A stretch of DNA of 64,000 nt from Cricetomys ansorgei (Eukaryota; Chordata; Mammalia; Rodentia; Nesomyidae), in the NCBI GenBank assembly GCA_026225945.1, contig JAMJFZ010000597.1:4112001-4176000 (forward strand), written 5' to 3'. The position numbers and the translations under genes are program-made. The notes under the pieces are model-generated. The model saw nothing but the letters and a program-made list of their open reading frames with translations. It had not been told where the DNA came from and made no database searches. Positions within the stretch are counted from its first letter, which is position 1; the number at the start of each line of letters is the position of its first letter. Positions 45,357 to 55,587 of this stretch are shown here, piece after piece.

Positions 45357-45519
45357 GCTGGACAGTGGTGGCGCACGCCTTTAATCCCAGCACTTAAGAA
45401 GGAGGCAGAAGCAGGTAATCTCTGTGAGTTTGAGGCCAGCCTAATCTACAGAGTGAGTTCCAGGACAGCCAGAGTTACAACAGAGAAACCCTGTCTCAAA
45501 AAAGAGGAAAAGAAATATT
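45357..45519 (+). repeat. B1 SINE with target-site duplication
   Basis: Full-length B1: 'gctggacagtggtggcgcac', 'gcctttaatcccagcactta', 'gagtttgaggccagcctaat', then 'agagttacaacagagaaacc'. Flanked by the 9-bp duplication TCCTCATTA (45348-45356 and 45520-45528). One of the best preserved B1 copies, with a CpG still present ('ggcgcacgcc'). Confidence 0.96.
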
Positions 45520-45647
45520 TCCTCATTAAAAGGAATGAGGAGGCAGGAGGAACTAGAGGGAAATAAAGAGAGTGGAAATGATATAAGAAAGAACAGTTCT
45601 CACATCAAAATTCCCCCAAAATTAAAATATTAATTAAAAAAAGGTTT

Positions 45648-45745
45648 GTTGTCGGAGGCAGAGGCAGGCAGATCTTTATGAATTCAAAACCAGCTTGGCC
45701 TACATTGCAAATTCCAGGCCAGCCAGGAAAACACAGCATGCCCAT
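45648..45745 (+). repeat. B1 SINE, truncated
   Basis: 'cggaggcagaggcaggcaga', 'cagcttggcctacattgcaa', 'ttccaggccagccaggaaaa'. Both ends are missing. Confidence 0.85.
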
Positions 45746-45825
45746 TTTTTTGTTTTTTTAATTTTGTTGTTGTTGTTTCAGTCTGTTTAAATTTAAATTT
45801 GTTGCTCAATAAAGCTCCAGTATGA

Positions 45826-45918
45826 ACTGGTAATATATACTTGGAAGAAGAGCACTTACTTAATGTGTACAAGTAAGTCCCTGGCTTCAATCTCTAGCAC
45901 TAAAGAAAAGAAAAAGGA
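45826..45918 (+). repeat. ID-type SINE
   Basis: 'gaagaagagcacttacttaa', 'ccctggcttcaatctctagc' and an A-rich tail. Confidence 0.65.
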
Positions 45919-46437
45919 AAAACAGACCTCAGACAACCACAGGAGTTTACAAGTGAAAGTAAAGGCATACAGTAGCACAAGAAGTAGGCAGAGATTTGTC
46001 AAGAGAACAGTACAGACATGTAGAAAGAAAACAAATGTCAAAGACTGCATAGCTCTCCAGGCTCTATCTCCACTAAATTCTGAGAGCACCATGGCATCTT
46101 TCAGCAAAAGGCTAAGCATATTTAAAATACTTTTCTATTACTTAACCTAGTATGGGTATTTTTGTCATTGGAGAACAAACTAAATCACATACAATAAGAG
46201 GAACCTTGCTAGGTCAAATTCCCTCAAACTGTTAATCTGGAAACAACTACATAAAATGATACTCTATTCAAAATAATATGATAAAAAGAAAGGTTAGCAA
46301 TATATAATAAAGTTGTTCAAATATCTAAAGAGTTGTTATATGGAAGAAGATAAACTGGGGAAGACCCAAGACAAAACGACATATTTTTGAGTCAATACAA
46401 AGAAAGGAAAAGTGAGTTCAAATGTCCAGGACCCAAG
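45919..46437. other. Unassigned DNA
   Basis: No recognised feature. Overlapping short open frames on both strands look incidental. Confidence 0.45.
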
Positions 46438-46618
46438 TAAAAATCCAAGTGTGGCAGTGCATGCCTGTAATCCTAGCACTGGGAAGGTAAAGACAGGGGG
46501 CATTCTTGGAACTTGCTGGCCAACCTTAATTTACAACATTCAGGCTGAGTGAGAGACCGGTCTAAAAAAAAAAAAAAATACTTGTATACACACATACACA
46601 CACATATGCACCACACAC
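46438..46618 (+). repeat. Composite SINE body (B1-like middle and CA-rich tail)
   Basis: 'gtggcagtgcatgcctgtaa', 'tcttggaacttgctggccaa', 'gctgagtgagagaccggtct', A-run, then CA-rich end. It lacks the tRNA head. Confidence 0.65.
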
Positions 46619-46674
46619 ACAATAGAATGAATTACCAGAGAAAGCAATTATCATAACTACAGTTGAAGTAAAGC

Positions 46675-46910
46675 TAGAGGCTGGAACAATGGCTCAACCA
46701 TTAAGGAACATGTGCTCCTGTTACGGAGGACCTGGGTTCAGTTCCCAGTATCCACATGGCAGCTAATAACCTGTTATAATCTGTTAACTCGAATTCCAGG
46801 ATTTTATGCCTTTTCTGGACTCTACAGGCACCAGGCCACATATGGTACACATGCATATATGCAGGAAAGGCAAACACTCATATATATAAAATAAATCAAA
46901 TGTATCTTTT
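46675..46910 (+). repeat. B3 SINE
   Basis: 'gaggctggaacaatggctca', 'gacctgggttcagttcccag', 'tatccacatggcagctaata', 'aggcaccaggccacatatgg', tail 'tataaaataaatcaaa'. Confidence 0.92.
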
Positions 46911-47054
46911 AAAAAAAAATTTAAGCTATCAAGTTTTGTGGTTTTAAAAAAAGCAACAACAGGTACAATGGAAAGAAGACAAATCTGGGAAACAGTTGCT
47001 TATTCAGCAAACACTATATTCAAGGCAGATGTAACATCCTAAGGAAAGAAGGAA

Positions 47055-47222
47055 ATAGCAAGCGCCAGACTCAATGACATACCCTATCTCTGAGAGGGAC
47101 AGAGACAGGACAGAGGCAGAAAACCCAATATCAACTTCTGGCTTCTATGCACACACAGGCAAGTGCCCCCATAAACACATGTGCATATGCATACACATAC
47201 ACACCAAATAAATAAATATATC
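47055..47222 (+). repeat. Composite SINE tail fragment
   Basis: 'cataccctatctctgagagg', 'caatatcaacttctggcttc', 'tatgcacacacaggcaagtg' and 'caaataaataaata'. Confidence 0.55.
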
Positions 47223-47261
47223 AATAAGCAAATAATTCAATCTAAGAAAATGGAGAGATAG

Positions 47262-47670
47262 TATATACAGATGCTCTGGAAGACTCAATGTAATAAAGGT
47301 AACAATTTATCCCATCCAAAACAATGATTCAATGAATTCCTAGTCAAACCTTCAGTAGGAGGCAGAAGACATAGCTCAGTAGTTGAATGCTTGTCTAGAA
47401 TATGCAAGGACATAGATACAAATGCCAGCACCACAAAATAAATAAACTTATTAATTAATTAAAATAAATTAGGTTTTCTTTAAAAAACTGAGATTGACTC
47501 TAACACTTTCATAAAATTGCAAAAGGCTTAAATAGCCGAAACTATTTTTAAAAACTAAATCAGGTCCATCTAACTACAAAACTTACTATAAAACTAGTAC
47601 AATAAAGATAATGTGGTACTGATAGACAGACATGTATTCTTATCTATAAAAAGTTAGAGGAAAGAGTCTA
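47262..47670 (+). mobile_element. L1 ORF2 fragment, interrupted
   Basis: 'ggtaacaatttatcccatcc', 'acaatgattcaatgaattcc' before, and 'cttaaatagccgaaactatt', 'aatgtggtactgatagacag' after an ID insertion. These follow the L1 ORF2 order, with many stops. Confidence 0.65.
47362..47462 (+). repeat. ID-type SINE inserted in L1
   Basis: 'agacatagctcagtagttga', 'atgcttgtctagaatatgca' and an 'aaataaataaac' tail. Confidence 0.65.
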
Positions 47671-47810
47671 TGGCAGAGGTTCTTATCTATTCAGCAATAG
47701 CTCTTCTTGGTGATCATGCTGAGCCAAGACCTGAGATTTGGCAATCTTCTGAGTGGGGCACACGTCTACTGCCTCCAATCATGAACTCTCACTCAGTGAG
47801 CTGTTACCAC

Positions 47811-48003
47811 TGTGATGGTTAGTTTTAACTGTCGACTTGATACAGCCTAGAATCAGAAAGCTTCCATGTGGCATGCCTGTTAGCTGCTTTGACTGAACTT
47901 GTGTGGGAAGACCAATCCAACTGTGGCAGTATGTCTGGGTAGCAGCCCAGATAAATGAGCATGTAAAAAGGGAAGATTTCTGCTATCTCTTTTTTCTTTT
48001 AAA
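47811..48003 (+). mobile_element. MaLR-like repeat, first part
   Basis: Starts TGTGATGGTTAGTTTTAACTG with 'gtcgacttgatacagcctag' and 'tgtgtgggaagaccaatcca'. Continued after the inserted B3 at 48186. Confidence 0.65.
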
Positions 48004-48185
48004 GTGTATGTATGTGCACACACGCATACCATGTGTGTGCAGGTGCCTGTGGAGTCTAGAAGAAGGTATCAGATCCCCTAGAGCTGGAGTTAAAAGTAGT
48101 TATGAGCCACTAAACATGGGTGTTGGGATCCAAATCCTAGAAGAACAGCAGGCATTCTTGACCACTGAGCCATCTCTGGCTCCCA
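48004..48185 (-). repeat. B3 SINE inserted in MaLR-like repeat
   Basis: 'gaaggtatcagatcccctag', 'agctggagttaaaagtagtt', head 'gaccactgagccatctctgg'. Confidence 0.9.
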
Positions 48186-48518
48186 GACTTTTGTTTCTTG
48201 TGCTCTTAGCTTGATTCTCACGGTGAGTTCATCTACCCTGTCCCTGCCACTGCTGACTCCTCTGATGATACTAGAATCAACCTCTTCAAGCTCCCAATGT
48301 GGACTGAAGACAGCGTCTCTCCACAAATCCTTCAAACTTTCACTACCAGATCAGAACTGCTGAGAAACCAGCCTTAGAGACTGAGTAACTACTAGATTCT
48401 CAGACTCTCTGGTGTGAGACAGTGATTGTTAAGACTACTCTAGTATAAGTCAATCTGATAAATACCCTTGTATAGATTCAATCAGTTCTGTAACTCTAAA
48501 GAAGCACAACTAATACAC
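48186..48518 (+). mobile_element. MaLR-like repeat, second part
   Basis: 'tgctcttagcttgattctca', 'ttcaagctcccaatgtggac', 'actagattctcagactctct', and the terminus 'aagcacaactaataca'. The last 150 bases resemble the element at 50824-51178. Confidence 0.65.
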
Positions 48519-49452
48519 AGCCTTCATGTAAATGTGTAAGCAGGATTTGAGTGTGTTGTGCACGCCGAGAATATGTTCTTCCTGAGAAAATGAGTGCAGA
48601 GTATGAAGGGTAAAGTACTGCCTTGTTCTTCATAAAGCTAAACAGGAAAATACTGAGGGAAAAAAAAGATACTGAAAAAAAGAAACCACAAAAACAGATG
48701 AACCATCAAGTGAGGAATGTGATTTAGAAATTGACAATCAAGGCATAACTGAACCAAACATGCTGATAGTCCTCAAAAGATGGGAGATAAAAACATAAGA
48801 CAAACAAAATGATGGAGCAAGCAAATATTTTTAAAAGGAGAGGAGCTGCCACTGAAGCCCTAAAGTAATGGGAAACAACAGAAAGTCACTAATAGGTGGT
48901 GACATACTGTTCACAGATGCTATCAAGCTAAATCTTCACTTGCTATTCTATATGATAGGAAAGCTAGTGTCTTCAACAAATTACAGAAGCCAAATGCTAC
49001 CATTTGATATAGCAATGTAGCCACTGAAATAAATCCCAATTCAGCTCAGCCTTACATTCCTGGCTACTGGGAAGAAGCAATCCATGCTCTTGTCTTTGCT
49101 TATGAACTAGGTTAAAGGTGAGGTGCCAGTACAAAACTGAAATAATTCCAATTGCATGCCCAAAACACTGCTAAACATGAAAAAAGTATGAATGAAAACA
49201 CGGAGTGAGAGATCAAAGAAAGAATAGAAAGAACAAAAAAGAACTTAAGAGTATTAAAAAGCTCAAAGGCAGGAAGCAGTCAGACAGGAGTTCAGTATGA
49301 CTTTTTTCCAGCTTGCTTTCCTGAAGAGAAAGCCTGGTAATTTTCTTGGAGGAATGCCTGGAATGGGAGGGGAACCTACTGGCAAGAATGCCTAAGCTCA
49401 ATGAAATTCATAGTGATCTAGAGGTTTTTACAACCATGGATCCAAAAGTTAT
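48519..49452. other. Unassigned DNA
   Basis: A-rich with purine runs. No element recognised with confidence. Confidence 0.45.
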
Positions 49453-49760
49453 AGTAGTTGTCTTGCTCCATTTATGTTGGTGTGATAAAATATTCTGACA
49501 AAAGCTGTACCAGGAAAAAAGGATTTATTTCAGCTCACAGTTCCAGATTAAAGTCCATCATAACAGGGAAGTCACAGGGGCAGAAACTTCAGGAAGTTGG
49601 TCATATCACATCCATCATCAGGAACGGAGGGCAATGAATGTATACATCTCAAGACAATTCTCCTATAGACATGCCTACAGGCCAACCTCACGTAGGCAAT
49701 CCCTCATTGAGACTCTCTTCAGGTCTTCAGAGTTGATAAGCCATCTTGTTAGCCTGCCTT
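49453..49760 (-). mobile_element. Rodent MaLR-like dispersed repeat
   Basis: Reverse-complement landmarks: 'atgttggtgtgataaaatat', 'aaaaggatttatttcagctc', 'agtccatcataacagggaag', 'catgcctacaggccaacctc', 'agagttgataagccatctt'. Sister to 28955-29334 and 61148-61485. Confidence 0.65.
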
Positions 49761-49849
49761 TTTATTTTACTTTTTATTTCAATAAAGCTACTAAAACTAT
49801 TTTTTATCAGGGTCTACATAACCAGAGTTCCAGGTTCTTGGTGACTGGG

Positions 49850-50422
49850 TGGTTTCAATGAGATTGACCTTCATAGGCTCCTATGCAGCAGCAGAGGCTT
49901 GGCACTATGAGAGGTCAGGAAAGGCTATTGGTAAAAGTGCAGCCTCAGTAGCAGTTGAAGGCCCAGAATAAAGGGGTCATGCAAAGAAGTTGAGGCTTGC
50001 CACCATGAAGAGAGCCCAGGAGAGAGGCTATTGGTGAAAGTGCAATCCAGTTGTAGCAGAAGACCTCAGTGTTCTAAAGATGTCAGTACATAGGATGACC
50101 ACCAAGAACAGCAGCAGCAGTGAAATGGAGCCAGCCAGAGCCTGGAGGACAAGCTGTGTGTGCTGCAGAGGGCAGAGCCAGAGAAGTGACCCAAGCCCTT
50201 TGGAGGAGCACAGAAGATCATGAGTGAATTCCAGATAATTGGACACTGATGTTTTCTGCTGTCCAAAGACATTGTAAAAAGTTTAATAGATGTTTGGTTT
50301 CATTTGGTCTTGTGCATTAGCAATTCTTGTGATTGTTTCTCTTGTAAATAGTTTCACTGGTGTAGTGTTGAATTGTGTTGTACAGATAAGCATTTATTTT
50401 GTCTTATACAAAAACAGGGAAA
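49850..50422 (+). mobile_element. Endogenous retrovirus internal 3' region
   Basis: Directly precedes the LTR at 50423 and ends in a purine-rich stretch ('aaaaacagggaaa') at the position of a polypurine tract. It contains a partial tandem duplication: 'gctattggtaaaagtgcagc' near 49926 and 'gctattggtgaaagtgcaat' near 50028. No intact open reading frame; only the 3' end of the provirus is left. The 5' boundary is approximate. Confidence 0.6.
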
Positions 50423-50823
50423 TGTTGTGGAAGTTTATTTTTAGTTATGCATAAAATAATTGTTTTGTGTACTGTTGGGAAAAGTGCTGCCTAAGCCTTG
50501 GCATTTTGTATGTCTGCAGGTGTTAGATTTATGTGCGATGTTTGATTGCTCATGATCTGCAGGTGCTATCAGTAGAGCACCTGAGGAGTTCTGTATCAAT
50601 AAAAACACCTGTACAAGCAGGGCAATGATGGTGCGTGCCTTTAATCCCAGCACTCAGGAGGCAGAGGCGAGTGGATCTCTGTGAAGGCCAGCCTGGTCTA
50701 CAGAGTGAGTTCCAGGACAGCCAGGTTACAACAGAGAAAACCTGTCTTGAAAAAACAAAAACAAAAACTTCTGTCAGTATGGCACTTGCTGTGACCTTCT
50801 GCTGAGGTCTGGCAGGATATGCA
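50423..50823 (+). mobile_element. 3' LTR of endogenous retrovirus, interrupted by a B1
   Basis: Begins TGTTGTGGAAGTTTATTTTTAG right after the polypurine-like tract and ends near 'ctggcaggatatgca'. AATAAA is at 50598-50603. It matches the minus-strand element at 11058-11334 along its length, apart from a B1 insertion just downstream of the polyadenylation signal. Family name not known to me. Confidence 0.8.
50614..50768 (+). repeat. B1 SINE inserted in LTR
   Basis: 'gcaatgatggtgcgtgcctt', 'gcactcaggaggcagaggcg', 'gaaggccagcctggtctaca', 'caggttacaacagagaaaac' and an AAAAACAAAAAC tail. Absent from the LTR copy at 11 kb, so it inserted after the LTR. Confidence 0.95.
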
Positions 50824-51086
50824 TGTATGAATATGGCTCCATAACTTCCTTGGTGAGCTGCCACAGCAGAGTATTGCTACAGAACATGGAAGAAGGAAGC
50901 TTGCTCTCTTTGCCTACTTATTCTCACTGTCACTTCAAAGCCTACTTCTGGATTCTTGTGTATACTGAAGTCCAGCTAAGACATCCGGCTTCATGGACTG
51001 AACAACTACTAAATTCTTGGATTTTCTATCAGGAGATAGTAACTGTTGGAATAGTCAGAACACAGCCTGTAAGCCACTCTAATAAA

Positions 51087-51134
<48 letters not shown>

Positions 51135-51178
51135 CTAACCATTCCATTTCTCTAAAGAACCCCAACTAATACAGTTGC
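50824..51178 (+). mobile_element. MaLR-like LTR, 3' portion
   Basis: 'gaagcttgctctctttgcct', 'aactgttggaatagtcagaa', 'cacagcctgtaagccactct', AATAAA, then a GT microsatellite and the terminus 'gaaccccaactaataca'. It is followed by what looks like MaLR internal sequence. Confidence 0.65.
51089..51132. repeat. (GT)n microsatellite
   Basis: Twenty-two GT units within the LTR, just after AATAAA. Confidence 0.96.
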
Positions 51179-51179
51179 T

Positions 51180-51467
51180 CTGATAAAACTACCTGATACA
51201 ATCAACAGGAAAAGTAAATAATACAGAAAATTGGTATCAACAAGTGGAGCTACTGTTGTGATAAACATGACCAAGTGGTTTTTAGACCTTTAGAACTAGT
51301 TTGTGGGAGGAATATGGAAGAATTTGAAACTTTAGAAAAGCCCATGGGTGCTGAGTAGAGTTTAATTGGCCATTTTTGGGGGGTTTCTAAAGACCAGAAG
51401 GTCAAGAGAAATGCTGACAATGGAAGTCCACCTAATCAGGTTGTGGGAAAAAGGACTCTGTTAGTTA
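51180..51467 (+). mobile_element. MaLR internal-region fragment
   Basis: 'ttggtatcaacaagtggagc', 'ctactgttgtgataaacatg', 'aggaatatggaagaatttga', 'gaaatgctgacaatggaagt' resemble the start of MaLR internal sequence. It lies directly 3' of an LTR in the same orientation, as expected. No coding capacity. Confidence 0.5.
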
Positions 51468-51515
51468 CTAGTAGGACTCCTGCCTGGCATGCCACACCAT
51501 GCTTCAATCCCTAGC
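51468..51515 (+). repeat. ID-type fragment
   Basis: 'ctgcctggcatgccacacca' and 'tgcttcaatccctagcacaa'. Confidence 0.5.
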
Positions 51516-51519
51516 ACAA

Positions 51520-51670
51520 AATAAACTGGGAATGGTGGCATATACCTGTAATGGTATTTGGAAGATAGCAGCAAGAGGATCAGTAGTTTAAGATCATCCC
51601 TCAACAATGCAGTGACTGTGACCTAGTCTTAGCTACATGAAATCCTGTCTCAAAATAAGAAAGAAAAGAA
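51520..51670 (+). repeat. B1-like SINE, old
   Basis: 'gggaatggtggcatatacct', 'gcaagaggatcagtagttta', 'catgaaatcctgtctcaaaa' and an A-rich tail. Confidence 0.65.
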
Positions 51671-51847
51671 TGAAGAGGGAAATTAAATATATACCCAATA
51701 GCCAGATCATGATTTCTAAGAAGCTAAGACTTTAAGAAATAAATGATTCTCGAACTAGGTCTGAGTGGAGAGGGGAACCTTACTGTGTCAGAAAATAAAG
51801 TACTACTTTTTAAAAGTTGGGTAAGGGTATGTGGAAAGTACAGAAGT

Positions 51848-51960
51848 CAGCATACTAGTGGGTGCTTATACTCCGAGCTATCAGAAGGCTGAGGCAGAAT
51901 AATCACTTGAGCTTATTAAATTTAAACTGGACAATGTAGGGGAATTCATCTTTTAAAAAG
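51848..51960 (+). repeat. B1-like SINE, old
   Basis: 'gctatcagaaggctgaggca', 'gaataatcacttgagcttat', poor 3' part. Confidence 0.5.
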
Positions 51961-52063
51961 AAATAGCAAGGAACCTCAAGGAACATCCAAAAATTATAAG
52001 TAATAAGCCATAATGTCTCTGGTGTAACAAAGCATAAACATAAATATATGTAAGTTCTTACCT

Positions 52064-52286
52064 CAGTGGTTCTCAACTTGTGGATTGCAACTCCTTTGGG
52101 GGTCAAATGACCTTTTCACAGGACGTGCCTAATACCATCTGCACATCAGATATTTACATTATGATTTGTAACAGTAGTAAAATTACGGTTATAAAATAGC
52201 AATGAAAATAATTTTATGGTTGGGGTCACCACAACGTGAGGAACTGTATTAAAGGGTCGCAGCATTAGGAAGGTTGAGAACTATTG
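52064..52286 (+). mobile_element. Near full-length hAT (URR1-like) DNA transposon
   Basis: Starts CAGTGGTTCTCAACTTGTGG and ends AGGTTGAGAACTATTG, an imperfect terminal inverted repeat. About 223 bp. Internal 'gggggtcaaatgaccttttc', 'acattatgatttgtaacagt', 'gtattaaagggtcgcagcat'. Flanks TCTTACCT and CCTTAACT agree at 6 of 8 positions, consistent with a decayed 8-bp hAT target duplication. Non-autonomous, no transposase. Confidence 0.88.
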
Positions 52287-52679
52287 CCTTAACTGAAATC
52301 AGTAAGTGATTAAATGAACAAATGTGGACAAAGAAAGCATAAATGTTCTGTATAACATTCATACATATGTATTTGCCCTCCAGGAGGTGAACCTTAATTT
52401 TCCTCCCTTGAGAAAAGGCTGGGTTTAAAGACTTCCTTTCAAATAAGTCCTACTAAGAGAAAACAGCAGCAACAGCTGAAAACCTAGCATATCCCACCTT
52501 AACCAAATGATCGAGAGCAACATCACCAGTGATGTCATATTGACACTGTGTATTCTCTGAGGTAATAAAAAGAAAACACAGCATTAGTGATAATAATCCC
52601 CCCAAATCATAATCCTCATCTAATCGTCAGAAAATATCAGACAAACTAAATTGAGAGACATTCTTAAAAATGTTTAACC
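52287..52679. other. Unassigned DNA
   Basis: No recognised feature. Confidence 0.5.
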
Positions 52680-52972
52680 AGGTGCTGAAGAGATGGCTCC
52701 ATGGATAAAGTATTTGCTGTGTAAGCATAACAAACTGAGTTCAATTCCAGTACCTACTCCAGGCATGTTGGCACATCTGAAATCACAAAGCTGGGGACAC
52801 TGAGATAAGAGGATTCTTGAGGCTTGCCGCCCAGCCAGTCTAACCAAATTGGCAAGTTCCAGATTCATTAAGAGATTCTGTCTCAAAAAATAAGGTAGAA
52901 AGCAACTGAAGAACACTCCTGATGTGAAACTCCAGACTCTACTGCACCCCCAACATCTACACACATACCAAC
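52680..52972 (+). repeat. Full composite SINE
   Basis: Head 'gtgctgaagagatggctcca' and 'ctgagttcaattccagtacc'; middle 'ccaggcatgttggcacatct' and 'taagagattctgtctcaaaa'; tail 'cactcctgatgtgaaactcc'. Same three-part structure as 39788-40105. Confidence 0.75.
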
Positions 52973-52973
52973 T

Positions 52974-53332
52974 GTGGTGGTTTGAATAAGAACAGCCTGC
53001 ACAGGCTCATATATTTGAATGCTCAGTCACCAGGAAGTGGCACTATTTGAAAGGACTAGAAGGATTGGTAGAGGTGTGGCCTTGTTGGAGGAAGTGTATT
53101 ACTGGGGTGGGCCTTGAGGTTTCAAAAGCCCATGCCAGGTCCAGTCTCTCTTTGCTTATGGATCAGGATGTAGCTCTCAGCTACTGTTCCAGCACCTGCC
53201 TGCATGCTGCCATGTTCCCTACCATGATGGCAATGGACTAAATCTCTGAAACTGTAAGCAAGCCCCCAGTTAAATGCTTTCTTTTGTAAGAGCTGCCTTG
53301 GTCATGGTATTTCTTGAGCAGTGACTAAGACA
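52974..53332 (+). mobile_element. Rodent MaLR-like dispersed repeat
   Basis: 'tgtggtggtttgaataagaa', 'aggtgtggccttgttggagg', 'cttgaggtttcaaaagccca', 'ggatcaggatgtagctctca', terminus 'cagtgactaagaca'. Same family as 5062-5454. Confidence 0.78.
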
Positions 53333-53342
53333 CCAATACAGA

Positions 53343-53380
53343 TACACACATGCACACATGCACACATGCACAAATGCATG
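53343..53380. repeat. (CACATG)n-like microsatellite
   Basis: CACACATG units repeated about four times. Confidence 0.85.
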
Positions 53381-53740
53381 CCTAACCAGTGCATATTCTT
53401 CAGAACTGCAAAAAACAAAAAAAAATACTAATAGTGTCACAGGTTAGTGGACACTAAAAAGACATAAAGACTATCTATAATCCAGTCTTGGATTGCATCC
53501 TAAAATTATGAAAAGACATTAAGAAAATAAAGGTTAAAATCTAAATAAAATCTATAATTAACTAGCAAACCTAATAATTAATATTAATTTAATCAGTTTT
53601 GACAAGCTTATCATGATTATATAAGACAATAATTTTAAAGTAAACTGTCAGAAAGATATGAGAATACTATCCTATATTTACATCTTTTCTTTGTATCCAA
53701 AATTGTTAAAAAACAAAAACTGTGTTTAAAAATAAAGTAA
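53381..53740. other. Unassigned AT-rich DNA
   Basis: No recognised feature. Confidence 0.5.
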
Positions 53741-53902
53741 GACTGGTTGTGAACCATGCCTTTAATCCCAGCACTTGGGAGGCAGAGGCAGGTGGATCTC
53801 TCTGTGAGATTGAGGCCAGCTGTGGTCTACAGAGTGAGTTCCAGAACAGCCAGAGTTACAACAGAGAAATCTTGTCTCAAAAAATTTAAAAAAAAAACAA
53901 CA
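53741..53902 (+). repeat. B1 SINE
   Basis: 'catgcctttaatcccagcac', 'ggaggcagaggcaggtggat', 'agagttacaacagagaaatc' and an A-rich tail. Confidence 0.94.
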
Positions 53903-53959
53903 AAACAAAACACAGAGCCAGAATGGCTTTTGCATTTCTTCTTAAGAACAAAGCAGTGA

Positions 53960-54032
53960 GTTGAGGCCTGGTCTACATAATATGCTCCAGGATAGCTAGA
54001 GCTACACAGTAAGAGTCTGCCTCAAACAAATT
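53960..54032 (+). repeat. B1 right-half fragment
   Basis: 'gaggcctggtctacataata', 'gctccaggatagctagagct', 'acacagtaagagtctgcctc'. It has the ordinary 'ctacaca' form. Confidence 0.75.
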
Positions 54033-54064
54033 AAAACCAATATTCAAAGATCTTCAGTAGTGTC

Positions 54065-54419
54065 TGTGGTGATTTGAATGAGAGATGTTTCCCCATAGGC
54101 TCATGCATTTGAATACTTGGTCTCTAGTTGGTGGGACTGTTTAAGAAGGTTATAGATTCTTTTAAAGAAGTAGAGGAAATTGCTAGAGGAAATATGCCAC
54201 TGAGGGGACTAGCTTTGAAATTTTGTAACTTGGGCCCACTTCCTATTCTCTCTGTTTCCTGTGTGTGCATAAAATGTGATCAGCCAGCTTGTTCCTGTTC
54301 CTATGCCTTCACCATCATGATGAACTCTATCCCTATGGATTTACAAGCTAAAACAAACTCTTTCTTCCTTAAGTTGCTTGTATTAGTATCTCATCATAGC
54401 AAGAGAAAAATAACTAACA
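54065..54419 (+). mobile_element. MaLR LTR of MT type (MTD/MTE-like)
   Basis: Starts TGTGGTGATTTGAATGAGAG and ends 'aataactaaca'. Landmarks 'ccccataggctcatgcattt', 'ttgggcccacttcctattct', 'gtgatcagccagcttgttcc', 'catcatgatgaactctatcc', 'aagttgcttgtattagtatc' follow the MT consensus in order. Full-length solo LTR; no internal sequence. Confidence 0.85.
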
Positions 54420-54446
54420 CGGTTTTTCATTGTTTTCCAGGGATGG

Positions 54447-54513
54447 TTGGGTGAGTGCTACAGAATTGAACCTGGTACTTTACAGATACTAAGTGTATAG
54501 TCTACTATCCACT
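54447..54513 (-). repeat. ID-type remnant
   Basis: On plus: 'cagaattgaacctggtactt' and 'agtctactatccactaca'. Strongly diverged. Confidence 0.45.
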
Positions 54514-54514
54514 A

Positions 54515-54545
<31 letters not shown>

Positions 54546-54553
54546 TCACAAAC
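54514..54553. repeat. (CA)n microsatellite
   Basis: About 18 CA-type units with two interruptions. Confidence 0.93.
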
Positions 54554-55054
54554 ACATCAGCCTTTAACAGTGTTTTATATGTGGTAAATGATGTTAGGTA
54601 AAACTATACTCTCATTAGGCAAAAAAAAATTTTTAATGAAACCACTATTTCTTTCAGTTGGTTGTGTTTGTTCTGCATACTAGAAGTTGAATCCACTATG
54701 GAATCAATCTGTTGGGCTAACTGAACAGAAGTTTATTTCCTATACAATTAATTTAAATAATTATATCCTTGAACAATAGAAAGAATGTGTGTATGTTCCC
54801 CACGTTAAAGAAGAAAAATTAACATATTCTGTTGGAAAAAAATATTTGCTAAAATCAAACAATCTCTCAGAGGATGCTAATGATTAGAGGGGTGAGAGCT
54901 TCTAATGTGCTGGTTAATGTTGTGCTTCTATATCTTTATGTTGATTACAGGAGTATTTTCACTTAGCAAAATTCACCAAACCAAACACTGTGATATGGTG
55001 TTGTCTAGTATGTTTGTCATACTTCGATAAAGAATTTTTAAGTTAATCATACAT
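54554..55054. other. Unassigned DNA
   Basis: No recognised feature. Confidence 0.5.
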
Positions 55055-55235
55055 ACATCATGTGATACAGTCATATCACTCAAAAGAAATGAAAGACACA
55101 CTCCTACAGAGACGCACTTCATAGTAGCTTTATTTTGATAGCCCCCTAAATGCAAATAACCCTAGTATTTCAATAAGTGGCACTGAGTATAGGTGAATAT
55201 AAACCAAGAAGACAAATCCATTCATTAAAGTTTAA
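55055..55235 (+). mobile_element. Old L1 (L1M) ORF2 fragment
   Basis: 'actcaaaagaaatgaaagac', 'cttcatagtagctttatttt', 'gatagccccctaaatgcaaa' and 'tataggtgaatataaaccaa' match the C-terminal part of L1M ORF2 in order. Confidence 0.7.
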
Positions 55236-55382
55236 GGAGAATTATTTTCTCTCCCCATCCTCGTGTCTTTCCGTATGTATCTTTTGTATTATAATCAGTC
55301 GCAAGATAGATATGTTTAGATGATTTTGAATAACTTTAAATTCCCTCCAAGTCCCAGAATATAGGATATGCGTTTTGTTATT

Positions 55383-55585
55383 GATATGCTGAGCTGAATT
55401 ATCTACCCATGATCACCTAAATACTGAGAACAAAACCTTATTTGGAAATAATGTCTTTGCAGATATAAGTAGTTAAGATGAGGTCATACTAGATTAGAGT
55501 AACTGGTGTCATAAGAAACACAGACAAACACAGGGGAAATGTCACATGAAGATGAAAAGCAAAGATTGGAGTGATGAAACTACAA
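55383..55585 (+). mobile_element. MLT1-type MaLR LTR fragment
   Basis: 'accttatttggaaataatgt', 'ctttgcagatataagtagtt', 'aagatgaggtcatactagat', 'actggtgtcataagaaacac', 'aaagattggagtgatgaaac'. Close to MLT1 consensus order and well preserved. Confidence 0.85.
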
Positions 55586-55587
55586 GT

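Noticed and set aside
50823..51152. 110-codon open frame
   Set aside because: It spans a MaLR-like LTR and ends in a translated GT repeat (CVCVCV).
54128..54451. 108-codon open frame, among the longest in the window
   Set aside because: It lies mostly in the MT-type MaLR LTR; the frame is incidental.
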